The translations under genes and the position numbers were made by a program. The notes under the pieces were generated by a model. The model ran no database searches. It was not told where the DNA came from and saw only the letters and a list, made by a program, of their open reading frames with translations. A stretch of DNA of 64,000 nt from Fistularia commersonii (Eukaryota; Chordata; Actinopteri; Syngnathiformes; Fistulariidae). Below, one piece after another: positions 12,286-24,399 of this stretch (its first letter is position 1; the number at the start of each line of letters is the position of its first letter). The stretch is taken from positions 1 to 64,000 of the forward strand of contig JBBMNZ010000078.1 in NCBI GenBank assembly GCA_037954325.1, given 5' to 3'.

Positions 12286-14219
12286 GCTCCAACTCGGTGA
12301 GATAAGCACTTTTTGAACGAATGGCTATATCTTTTGAACCTGTGAAGGGATTACACTAGTTTTGACATATATTGTGCAGAATCATGTCCTAAACAACATA
12401 TTTCAACAGCAGAAACCAGCTTGATGAAATTCAAAAGTTATTGCCACTCCTAATCAAAAACGCTCCAACTCGGTGAGATAAGCATTTTTTGACCCTATGG
12501 CTATATCTTTTAAACTTGTAGCTGGATTACACTGAATTTGACATATATTATGCAGAATCATGTCCTAAACAACATATTTCAATAGCAGAAACCAGCTTGA
12601 TGAAATTCAAAAGTTATTGCCACTCCTAATCAAAAACGCTCCAACTCGGTGAGATAAGCATTTTTTGACCCTATGGCTATATCTTTTAAATTTGTAGCTG
12701 GATTACACTGAATTTGACATATATTGTGCATAATCACGTCCTAAACAACATATTTCAATAGCAGAAACCAGCTTGATGAAATTCAAAAGTTATTGCCTCT
12801 CCTAATCAAAAACGCTCCACTCGGTGAGATAAGCATTTTTTGACCCTATGGCTATATCTTTTAAACTTGTAGCTGGATTACACTGAATTTGACATATATT
12901 GTGCAGAATCATGTCCTAAATAACATATTTCAATAGCAGAAACCAGCTTGATGAAATTCAAAAGTTATTTCCACTCCTAATCAAAAACGCTCCAACTCGG
13001 TGAGATAAGCACTTCTTGAACCTAGGGCTATATCTTTTGAACCTGTGATGGGATTACACTAGATTTGACATATATTGTGCAGAATCATGTCCTCAACAAC
13101 ATATTTCAATAGCAGAAACCAGCTTGATGAAATTCAAAAGTTATTGCCACTCCTAATCAAAAACGCTCCAACTCGGTGAGATAAGCATTTTTTGACCCTA
13201 TGCCTATATCTTTAAAACTTGTAGCTGGATTACACTGAATTTGACATATATTATGCAGAATCACGTCCTAAACAACATATTTCAATAGCAGAAACCAGCT
13301 TGATGAAATTCAAAAGTTATTGCCACTCCTAATCAAAAATGCTCCAACTCGGGGAGATAAGCAATTTTTGACTCTATGGCTATATCTTTTAAACTTGTAG
13401 CTGGATTACACTGAATTTGACATATATTATGCAGAATCATGTCCTAAACAATATATTTCAATAGCAGAAACCAGCTTGATGAAATTCAAAAGATATTGCC
13501 ACTCCTAATCAAAAACGCTCCAACTCGGTGAGATAAGCACTTTTTGAACGAATGGCTATATCTTTTGAACCTGTGACGGGATTACACTAGTTTTGACATA
13601 TATTGTGCAGAATTATGTCCAAAACAACATATTTCAACAGCAGAAACCAGAATGATGAAATTCAAAAGTTATTGCCACTCCTAATCAAAAACGCTCCAAC
13701 TCGGTGAGATAAGCATTTTTTGACCCTATGGCTATATCTTTTAAACTTGTAGCTGGATTACACTGAATTTGACATATATTATGCAGAATCATGTCCTAAA
13801 CAACATATTTCAATAGCAGAAACCAGCTTGATGAAATTCAAAAGTTATTGCCACTCCTAATCAAAAACGCTCCACTCGGTGAGATAAGCATTTTTTGACC
13901 CTATGGCTATATCTTTTAAACTTGTAGCTGGATTACACTGAATTTGACATATATTATGCAGAATCACGTCCTAAACAACATATTTCAATAGCAGAAACCA
14001 GCTTGATGAAATTCAAAAGTTATTGCCACTCCTAATCAAAAATGCTCCAACTCGGGGAGATAAGCAATTTTTGACCCTATGGCTTTATCTCTTAAACTTG
14101 TAGCTGGATTACACTGAATTTGACATATATTGTGCAGAATCATGTCCTAAACAATATATTTCAATAGCAGAAACCAGCTTGATGAAATTCAAAAGTTATT
14201 GCCACTCCTAATCAAAAAC

Positions 14220-14395
14220 GCTCCAACTCGGTGAGATAAGCACTTTTTGAACCTAGGGCTATATCTTTTGAACCTGTGAAGGGATTACACTGAATTTGAC
14301 ATATATTATGCAGAATCATGTCCTAAACAACATATTTCAATAGCAGAAACCAGCTTGATGAAATTCAAAAGTTATTGCCACTCCTAATCAAAAAC
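14220..14395 (+). repeat. Recurrent A-to-B recombinant monomer
   Basis: The front is type A (GAACCTAGGG, TTGAACCTGTGAAGGG) but the sequence switches to type B at ACTGAATTTGACATATATTATG. The crossover lies in the shared GGATTACACT stretch. The same recombinant appears near 2.85, 4.25, 6.0, 7.95, 17.27, 19.03, 25.53, 31.33, 33.1, 43.3 and 48.76 kb. It was therefore made once and then copied with larger blocks, rather than arising many times. Confidence 0.83.
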
Positions 14396-14522
14396 GCTCC
14401 AACTCGGTGAGATAAGCATTTTTTGACCCTATGGCTATATCTTTTAAACTTGTAGCTGGATTACACTGAATTTGACATATATTATGCAGAATCATGTCCT
14501 AAACAACATATTTCAATAGCAG

Positions 14523-17512
14523 GAACCAGCTTGATGAAATTCAAAAGTTATTTCCACTCCTAATCAAAAACGCTCCAACTCGGTGAGATAAGCACTTTTT
14601 GAACCTAGGGCTATATCTTTTGAACCTGTGAAGGGATTACACTAGATTTGACATATATTGTGCAGAATCATGTCCTCAACAACATATTTCAATAGCAGAA
14701 ACCAGCTTGATGAAATTCAAAAGTTATTGCCACTCCTAATCAAAAACGCTCCAACTCGGTGAGATAAGCATTTTTTGACCCTATGCATATATCTTTTAAA
14801 CTTGTAGCTGGATTACACTGATTTTGACATATATTATGCAGAATCACGTCCTAAACAACATATTTCAATAGCAGAAACCAGCTTGATGAAATTCAAAAGT
14901 TATTGCCACTCCTAATCAAAAATGCTCCAACTCGGGGAGATAAGCAATTTTTGACTCTATGGCTATATCTTTTAAACTTGTAGCTGGATTACACTGAATT
15001 TGACATATATTATGCAGAATCATGTCCTAAACAATATATTTCAATAGCAGAAATCAGCTTGATGAAATTCAAAAGTTATTGCCACTCCTAATCAAAAACG
15101 CTCCAACTCGGTGAGATAAGCACTTTTTGAACGAATGGCTATATCTTTTGAACCTGTGAAGGGATTACACTAGTTTTTACATATATTGTGCAGAATCATG
15201 TCCTAAACAACATATTTCAACAGCAGAAACCAGCTTGATGAAATTCAAAAGTTATTGCCACTCCTAATCAAAAACGCTCCAACTCGGTGAGATAAGCATT
15301 TTTTGACCCTATGGCTATATCTTTTAAACTTGTAGCTGGATTACACTGAATTTGACATATATTATGCAGAATCATGTCCTAAACAACATATTTCAATAGC
15401 AGAAACCAGCTTGATGAAATTCAAAAGTTATTGCCACTCCTAATCAAAAACGCTCCAACTCGGTGAGATAAGCATTTTTTGACCCTATGGCTATATCTTT
15501 TAAATTTGTAGCTGGATTACACTGAATTTGACATATATTGTGCATAATCACGTCCTAAACAACATATTTCAATAGCAGAAACCAGCTTGATGAAATTCAA
15601 AAGTTATTGCCACTCCTAATCAAAAACGCTCCACTCGGTGAGATAAGCATTTTTTGACCCTATGGCTATATCTTTTAAACTTGTAGCTGGATTACACTGA
15701 ATTTGACATATATTATGCAGAATCATGTCCTAAATAACATATTTCAATAGCAGAAACCAGCTTGATGAAATTCAAAAGTTATTTCCACTCCTAATCAAAA
15801 ACGCTCCAACTCGGTGAGATAAGCACTTCTTGAACCTAGGGCTATATCTTTTGAACCTGTGATGGGATTACACTAGATTTGACATATATTGTGCAGAATC
15901 ATGTCCTCAACAACATATTTCAATAGCAGAAACCAGCTTGATGAAATTCAAAAGTTATTGCCACTCCTAATCAAAAACGCTCCAACTCGGTGAGATAAGC
16001 ATTTTTTGACCCTATGCCTATATCTTTTAAACTTGTAGCTGGATTACACTGAATTTGACATATATTATGCAGAATCACGTCCTAAACAACATATTTCAAT
16101 AGCAGAAACCAGCTTGATGAAATTCAAAAGTTATTGCCACTCCTAATCAAAAATGCTCCAACTCGGGGAGATAAGCAATTTTTGACTCTATGGCTATATC
16201 TTTTAAACTTGTAGCTGGATTACACTGAATTTGACATATATTATGCAGAATCATGTCCTAAACAATATATTTCAATAGCAGAAACCAGCTTGATGAAATT
16301 CAAAAGATATTGCCACTCCTAATCAAAAACGCTCCAACTCGGTGAGATTAGCACTTTTTGAACGAATGGCTATATCTTTTGAACCTGTGAAGGGATTACA
16401 CTAGTTTTGACATATATTGTGCAGAATTATGTCCAAAACAACATATTTCAACAGCAGAAACCAGAATGATGAAATTCAAAAGTTATTGCCACTCCTAATC
16501 AAAAACGCTCCAACTCGGTGAGATAAGCATTTTTTGACCCTATGGCTATATCTTTTAAACTTGTAGCTGGATTACACTGAATTTGACATATATTATGCAG
16601 AATCATGTCCTAAACAACATATTTCAATAGCAGAAACCAGCTTGATGAAATTCAAAAGTTATTTCCACTCCTAATCAAAAACGCTCCAACTCGGTGAGAT
16701 AAGCATTTTTTGACCCTATGGCTATATCTTTTAAACTTGTAGCTGGATTACACTGAATTTGACATATATTGTGCATAATCACGTCCTAAACAACATATTT
16801 CAATAGCAGAAACCAGCTTGATGAAATTCAAAAGTTATTGCCACTCCTAATCAAAAACGCTCCACTCGGTGAGATAAGCATTTTTTGACCCTATGGCTAT
16901 ATCTTTTAAACTTGTAGCTGGATTACACTGAATTTGACATATATTATGCAGAATCACGTCCTAAACAACATATTTCAATAGCAGAAACCAGCTTGATGAA
17001 ATTCAAAAGTTATTGCCACTCCTAATCAAAAATGCTCCAACTCGGGGAGATAAGCAATTTTTGACCCTATGGCTATATCTCTTAAACTTGTAGCTGGATT
17101 ACACTGAATTTGACATATATTGTGCAGAATCATGTCCTAAACAATATATTTCAATAGCAGAAACCAGCTTGATGAAATTCAAAAGTTATTGCCACTCCTA
17201 ATCAAAAACGCTCCAACTCGGTGAGATAAGCACTTTTTGAACCTAGGGCTATATCTTTTGAACCTGTGAAGGGATTACACTGAATTTGACATATATTATG
17301 CAGAATCATGTCCTAAACAACATATTTCAATAGCAGAAACAGCTTGATGAAATTCAAAAGTTATTGCCACTCCTAATCAAAAACGCTCCAACTCGGTGAG
17401 ATAAGCATTTTTTGACCCTATGGCTATATCTTTTAAACTTGTAGCTGGATTACACTGAATTTGACATATATTATGCAGAATCATGTCCTAAACAACATAT
17501 GTCAATAGCAGG
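14523..17512 (+). repeat. 2814 bp duplication, copy 2 (one extra monomer)
   Basis: This is the downstream copy of 11709-14522. It has the same marker order plus one additional monomer around 16.63-16.86 kb, giving 2990 bp. Private changes include ACTAGTTTTTACAT near 15175, GAGATTAGC near 16346 and a missing C in AGCAGAAACAGC near 17339. After about 17650 the two copies part company. Part of this copy (about 14.6-16.6 kb) also matches 29.2-31.2 kb. Confidence 0.82.
15628..15802 (+). repeat. Representative type E monomer (175 bp)
   Basis: The front reads GCTCCACTCGG where other monomers have GCTCCAACTCGG, so the unit is 175 bp. In nearly every case I checked the monomer just before it carries TGTGCATAATCACGTCC (or CATAATCATG), so the two behave as a linked pair. 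Examples lie near 2.44, 3.84, 5.60, 7.53, 10.88, 12.82, 23.19, 27.41, 37.62, 39.73, 45.0, 50.46, 54.68, 55.56, 57.67 and 58.55 kb. These one-base losses explain why most higher-order spacings fall a few bases short of a multiple of 176. Confidence 0.87.
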
Positions 17513-19848
17513 AACCAGCTTGATGAAATTCAAAAGTTATTTCCACTCCTAATCAAAAACGCTCCAACTCGGTGAGATAAGCACTTTTTGAACCTAGGGC
17601 TATATCTATTGAACCTGTGAAGGGATTACACTAGATTTGACATATATTGTGCAGAATCATGTCCTAAACAACATATTTCAAAAGCAGAAACCAGCTTGAT
17701 GAAATTCATGAGTTATTACCACTCCTAATCAAAAACGCTCCAACTCGGTGAGATAAGCATTTTTTGACCCTATGGCTATGTCTTTTAAAGTTGTAGCTGG
17801 ATTACACTGAATTTGACATATATTATGCAGAATCATGTCCTAAACAACATATTTCAATAGCAGAAACCAGCTTGATGAAATTCAAAAGTTATTGCCACTC
17901 CTAATCAAAAACGCTCCAACTCGGTGAGATAAGCATTTTTTGACCCTATGGCTATATCTTTTAAACTTGTAGCTGGATTACACTGAATTTGACATATATT
18001 GTGCAGAATCATGTCCTAAACAACATATTTCAAAAGCAGAAACCAGCTTGATGAAATTCATGAGTTATTACCACTCCTAATCAAAAACGCTCCAACTCGG
18101 TGAGATAAGCATTTTTTGACCCTATGGCTATATCTTTTAAACTTGTAACTGGATTACACTGAATTTGACATATATTATGCAGAATCATGTCCTAAACAAT
18201 ATATTTCAATAGCAGAAACCAGCTTGATGAAATTCAAAAGTTATTGCCACTCCTAATCAAAAACGCTCCAACTCGGTGAGATAAGCACTTTTTGAACGAA
18301 TGGCTATATCTTTTGAACCTGTGAAGGGATTACACTAGTTTTGACATATATTGTGCAGAATCATGTCCTAAACAACATATTTCAACAGCAGAAACCAGCT
18401 TGATGAAATTCAAAAGTTATTGCCACTCCTAATCAAAAACGCTCCAACTCGGTGAGATAAGCATTTTTTGACCCTATGGCTATATCTTTTAAACTTGTAG
18501 CTGGATTACACTGAATTTGACATATATTATGCAGAATCATGTCCTAAACAACATATTTCAATAGCAGAAACCAGCTTGATGAAATTCAAAAGTTATTGCC
18601 ACTCCTAATCAAAAACGCTCCAACTCGGTGAGATAAGCATTTTTTGACCCTATGGCTATATCTTTTAAATTTGTAGCTGGATTACACTGAATTTGACATA
18701 TATTATGCAGAATCACGTCCTAAACAACATATTTCAATAGCAGAAACCAGCTTGATGAAATTCAAAAGTTATTGCCACTCCTAATCAAAAATGCTCCAAC
18801 TCGGGGAGATAAGCAATTTTTGACCCTATGGCTATATCTCTTAAACTTGTAGCTGGATTACACTGAATTTGACATATATTGTGCAGAATCATGTCCTAAA
18901 CAATATATTTCAATAGCAGAAACCAGCTTGATGAAATTCAAAAGTTATTGCCACTCCTAATCAAAAACGCTCCAACTCGGTGATATAAGCACTTTTTGAA
19001 CCTAGGGCTATATCTTTTGAACCTGTGAAGGGATTACACTGAATTTGACATATATTATGCAGAATCATGTCCTAAACAACATATTTCAATAGCAGAAACC
19101 AGCTTGATGAAATTCAAAAGTTATTGCCACTCCTAATCAAAAACGCTCCAACTCGGTGAGATAAGCATTTTTTGACCCTATGGCTATATCTTTTAAACTT
19201 GTAGCTGGATTACACTGAATTTGACATATATTATGCAGAATCATGTCCTAAACAACATATTTCAATAGCAGGAACCAGCTTGATGAAATTCAAAAGTTAT
19301 TTCCACTCCTAATCAAAAACGCTCCAACTCGGTGAGATAAGCACTTTTTGAACCTAGGGCTATATCTTTTGAACCTGTGAAGGGATTACACTAGATTTGA
19401 CATATATTGTGCAGAATCATGTCCTAAACAACATATTTCAAAAGCAGAAACCAGCTTGATGAAATTCATGAGTTATTACCACTCCTAATCAAAAACGCTC
19501 CAACTCGGTGAGATAAGCATTTTTTGACCCTATGGCTATGTCTTTTAAACTTGTAGCTGGATTACACTGAATTTGACATATATTATGCAGAATCAGGTCC
19601 TAAACAACATATTTCAATAGCAGAAACCAGCTTGATGAAATTCAAAAGTTATTGCCACTCCTAATCAAAAACGCTCCAACTCGGTGAGATAAGCATTTTT
19701 TGACCCTATGGCTATATCTTTTAAACTTGTAGCTGGATTACACTGAATTTGACATATATTGTGCAGAATCATGTCCTAAATAACATATTTCAATAGCAGA
19801 AACCAGCTTGATGAAATTCTAAAGTTATTTCCACTCCTAATCAAAAAC

Positions 19849-20023
19849 GCTCCAACTCGGTGAGATAAGCACTTTTTGAACCTAGGGCTATATCTTTTGA
19901 ACCTGTGAAGGGATTACACTAGATTTGACAATATTGTGCAGAATCATGTCCTAAACAACATATTTCAATAGCAGAAACCAGCTTGATGAAATTCAAAAGT
20001 TATTGCCACTCCTAATCAAAAAC
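19849..20023 (+). repeat. 175 bp monomer with a shared one-base deletion
   Basis: The core reads GACAATATTG at about 19927-19936 where others have GACATATATTG. The identical deletion occurs at about 33998-34007, at a spacing of 14071 bp. The combined rarity of this change makes it one of the strongest markers for the long-range duplication. It is unrelated to the type E deletion. Confidence 0.85.
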
Positions 20024-21279
20024 GCTCCAACTCGGGGAGATAAGCAATTTTTGACCCTATGGCTATATCTTTTAAACTTGTAGCTGGATTACACTGAATT
20101 TGACATATATTGTGCAGAATCATGTCCTAAACAACATATTTCAATAGCAGAAACCAGCTTGATGAAATTCAAAAGTTATTTCCACTCCTAATCAAAAACG
20201 CTCCAACTCGGTGAGATAAGCACTTTTTGAACTTAGGGCTATATCTTTTGAACCTGTGAGGGATTACACTACATTTGACATATATTGTGCAGAATCATGT
20301 CCTCAACAACATATTTCAATAGCAGAAACCAGCTTGATGAAATTCAAAAGTTATTGCCACTCCTAATCAAAAACGCTCCAACTCGGTGAGATAAGCATTT
20401 TTTGACCCTATGGCTATATCTTTTTAAACTTGTAGCTGGATTACACTGAATTTGACATATATTATGCAGAATCACGTCCTAAACAACATATTTCAATAGC
20501 AGAAACCAGCTTGATGAAATTCAAAAGTTATTGCCACTCCTAATCAAAAATGCTCCAACTCGGGGAGATAAGCAATTTTTGACTCTATGGCTATATCTTT
20601 TAAACGTGTAGCTGGATTACACTGAATTTGACATATATTATGCAGAATCATGTCCTAAACAACATATTTCAATAGCAGAAACCAGCTTGATGAAATTCAA
20701 AAGTTATTGCCACTCCTAATCAAAAACGCTCCAACTCGGTGAGATAAGCATTTTTTGACCCTATGGCTATATCTTTTAAACTTGTAGCTGGATTACACTG
20801 AATTTGACATATATTATGCAGAATCATGTCCTAAACAACATATTTCAATAGCAGAAACCAGCTTGATGAAATTCAAAAGTTATTGCCACTCCTAATCAAA
20901 AACGCTCCAATTCGGTGAGATAAGCACTTTTTGAATGAATGGCTATATCTTTTGAACCTGTGAAGGGATTACACTAGTTTTGACATATATTGTGCAGAAT
21001 CATGTCCTAAACAACATATTTCAATAGCAGAAACCAGCTTGATGAAATTCAAAAGTTATTGCCACTCCTAATCAAAAACGCTCCAACTCGGTGAGATAAG
21101 CATTTTTTGACCCTATGGCTATATCTTTTAAACTTGTAGCTGGATTACACTGAATTTGACATATATTGTGCAGAATCATGTCCTAAATAACATATTTCAA
21201 TAGCAGAAACCAGCTTGATGAAATTCAAAAGTTATTTCCACTCCTAATCAAAAACGCTCCAACTCGGTGAGATAAGCAC

Positions 21280-21406
21280 TTTTGAATTTCATCAAGCTGG
21301 TTTCTGCTATTGAAATATGTTGTTGAGGACATGATTCTGCACAATATATTTCAAATCTAGTGTAATCCCTTCACAGGTTCAAAAGATATAGCCCTAGGTT
21401 CAAAAA
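21280..21406 (-). repeat. Balanced micro-inversion inside one satellite monomer
   Basis: Within the monomer at 21256-21431 the bases from 21280 to 21406 are the reverse complement of a type A core (GAACCTAGGG through GATGAAATTC). The inverted text contains GAATTTCATCAAGCTGG, GTTGAGGACATGATTC and GCCCTAGGTTC. Outside it the forward satellite resumes in exact phase: GCTCC lies at 21256 and 21432, 176 bases apart, so nothing was gained or lost. The left T tract has 4 Ts and the right A tract 5 As, the swap expected if both tracts turned over with the segment. The breakpoints are therefore at or just outside ACTTTTTGAA and TTCAAAAGT, which are inverted copies. The inverted unit carries the GAAATATATT and CCTCAAC variants, linking it to monomers near 22.2, 35.55 and 36.6 kb. 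Confidence 0.95.
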
Positions 21407-24399
21407 GTTATTGCCACTCCTAATCAAAAACGCTCCAACTCGGTGAGATAAGCATTTTTTTGACCCTATGCCTATATCTTTTAAACTTGTAGCTGGATTA
21501 CATTGAATTTGACATATATTATGCAGAATCACGTCCTAAACAACATATTTCAATAGCAGAAACCAGCCTGATGAAATTCAAAAGTTATTGCCACTCCTAA
21601 TCAAAAACGCTCCAACTCGGTGAGATAAGCACTTTTTGAAAGAATGGCTATATCTTTTGAACCTGTGAAGGGATTACACTAGTTTTGACATATATTGTGC
21701 AGAATCATGTCCTAAACAACATATTTCAATAGCAGAAACCAGCTTGATGAAATTCAAAAGTTATTGCCACTCCTAATCAAAAACGCTCCAACTCGGTGAG
21801 ATAAGCATTTTTTGACCCTATGGCTATATCTTTTAAACTTGTAGCTGGATTACACTGAATTTGACATATATTATGCAGAATCATGTCCTAAACAACATAT
21901 TTCAATAGCAGAAACCAGCTTGATGAAATTCAAAAGTTATTGCCACTCCTAATCAAAAACGCTCCAACTCGGTGAGATAAGCATTTTTTGACCCTTGGCT
22001 ATATCTTTTAAATTTGTAGCTGGATTACACTGAATTTGACATATATTGTGCATAATCACGTCCTAAACAACATATTTCAATAGCAGAAACCAGCTTGATG
22101 AAATTCAAAAGTTATTTCCACTCCTAATCAAAAACGCTCCAACTCGGTGAGATAAGCACTTTTTGAACCTAGGGCTATATCTTTTGAACCTGTGAAGGGA
22201 TTACACTAGATTTGAAATATATTGTGCAGAATCATGTCCTCAACAACATATTTCAATAGCAGAAACCAGCTTGATGAAATTCAAAAGTTATTGCCACTCC
22301 TAATCAAAAACGCTCCAACTCGGTGAGATAAGCATTTTTTGACCCTATGCCTATATCTTTTAAACTTGTAGCTGGATTACACTGAATTTGACATATATTA
22401 TGCAGAATCACGTCCTAAACAACATATTTCAATAGCAGAAACCAGCTTGATGAAATTCAAAAGTTATTGCCACTCCTAATCAAAAACGCTCCAACTCGGG
22501 GAGATAAGCAATTTTTGACTCTATGGCTATATCTTTTAAACTTGTAGCTGGATTACACTGAATTTGACATATATTATGCAGAATCATGTCCTAAACAACA
22601 TATTTCAATAGCAGAAACCAGCTTGATGAAATTCAAAAGTTATTGCCACTCCTAATCAAAAACGCTCCAACTCGTTGAGATAAGCATTTTTTGACCCTAT
22701 GGCTATATCTTTTAAACTTGTAGCTGGATTACACTGAATTTGACATATATTATGCAGAGTCATGTCCTAAACAACATATTTCAATAGCAGAAACAAGCTT
22801 GATGAAATTCAAAAGTTATTGCCACTCCTAATCAAAAACGCTCCAACTCGGTGAGATAAGCACTTTTTGAACCTAGGGCTAAATCTTTTGAACCTGTGAA
22901 GGGATTACACTAGATTTGACATATATTGTGCAGAATCATGTCCTAAACAACATATTTCAATAGCAGAAACCAGCTTGATGAAATTCAAAAGTTATTGCCA
23001 CTCCTAATCAAAAACGGTCAAACTCGGTGAGATAAGCATTTTTTGACCCTATGGCTATATCTTTTAAACTTGTAGCTGGATTACACTGAATTTGACATAT
23101 ATTGTGCATAATCACGTCCTAAACAACATATTTCAATAGCAGAAACCAGCTTGATGAAATTCAAAAGTTATTGCCACTCCTAATAAAAAACGCTCCACTC
23201 GGTGAGATAAGCATTTTTTGACCCTATGGCTATATCTTTTAAACTTGTAGCTGGATTACACTGAATTTGACATATATTATGCAGACTCACGTCCTAAACA
23301 ACATATTTCAATAGCAGAAACCAGCTTGATGAAATTCAAAAGTTATTGCCACTCCTAATCAAAAATGCTCAAACTCGGGGAGATAAGCAATTTTTGACCC
23401 TATGGCTATATCTCTTAAACTTGTAGCTGGATTACACTGAATTTGACATATATTGTGCATAATCATGTCCTAAACAATATATTTCAATAGCAGAAACCAG
23501 CTTGATGAAATTCAAAAGTTATTGCCACTCCTAATCAAAAACGCTCTAACTCGGTGAGATAAGCATTTTTTGACCCTATGGCTATATCTTTTAAACTTGT
23601 AGCTGGATTACACTGAATTTGACATATATTGTGCATAATCACGTCCTAAACAACATATTTCAATAGCAGAAACCAGCTTGATGAGATTCAAAAGTTATTG
23701 CCACTCCTAATCAAAAACGCTCCACTCGGTGAGATAAGAACTTTTTGAACCTAGGGCTATATCTTTTGAACCTGTGAAGGGATTACACTAGATTTGACAT
23801 ATATTGTGCAGAATCATGTCCTAAACAACATATTTCAATAGCAAAAACCAGCTTGATGAAATTCAAAAGTTATTGCCATTCCTAATCAAAAACGCTCCAC
23901 TCGGTGAGATAAGCATTTTTTGACCCTATGCCTATATCTTTTAAACTTGTAGCTGGATTACACTGAATTTGACATATATTGTGCAGAATCATGTCCTAAA
24001 CAACATTTTTCAATAGCAAAAACCAGCTTGATGAAATTCAAAAGTTATTGCCACTCCTAATCAAAAACGCTCCAACTCGGTGAGATAAGCACTTTTTGAA
24101 CCTAGGGCTATATCTTTTGAACCTGTGAAGGGATTACACTAGATTTGACATATATTGTGCAGAATCATGTCCTAAACAACATATTTCAATAGCAGAAACC
24201 AGCTTGATGAAATTCAAAAGTTATTGCCACTCCTAATCAAAAATGCTCCACTCGGTGAGATAAGCACTTTTTGAACGAATGGCTATATCTTTTGAACCTG
24301 TGAAGGGATTACACTAGTTTTGACATATATTGTGCAGAATCATGTCCTAAACAACATATTTCAACAGCAGAAACCAGCTTGATGAAATTCAAAAGTTAT

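Larger units (their letters stand above)
11709..14522 (+). repeat. 2814 bp (16-monomer) duplication, copy 1
   Basis: The block matches its downstream neighbour at a spacing of 2814 bp, sixteen monomers with two 175 bp members. Shared rare markers are GCATATATC (11971 and 14785), CACTTCTTGAAC (13010 and 15824) and GAATTATGTCCAAAACAAC with CAGAATGATG (13610 and 16424). Private changes here include TTGCCTCTCC near 12796, TATCTTTAAAAC near 13210 and CTGTGACGGG near 13572. From about 13866 the spacing becomes 2990 bp because copy 2 has one extra monomer. Confidence 0.84.
11280..23900 (+). repeat. Long-range paralogous block, upstream copy
   Basis: This region is collinear with about 28690-40450. 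The spacing changes in steps: 17410 bp (11.28-12.65 kb), 14597 bp (15.2-16.6 kb), 14071 bp (17.25-20.0 kb), 14247-14248 bp (20.2-21.55 kb), 14423-14424 bp (21.6-22.3 kb), 16360 bp (22.65-23.1 kb) and about 16536 bp (23.3-23.9 kb). Steps after 17 kb are whole numbers of monomers within a base or two. Shared rare markers include CTATATTTTTTAAAC, GCATATATC, CACTTCTTGAAC, GAATTATGTCCAAAAC, GACAATATTG, GAACTTAGGG, AAACGTGTAGC, GAATGAATGG, GCTAAATCTTTTG, ACGGTCAAACTCG and GCAGACTCACG. It contains the 2814 bp tandem pair and the micro-inversion. Confidence 0.84.

Noticed and set aside
21280..21406. Inserted mobile element or foreign DNA at the disrupted monomer
   Set aside because: The segment is fully explained as the reverse complement of a type A monomer core with unchanged total length and no target-site duplication.
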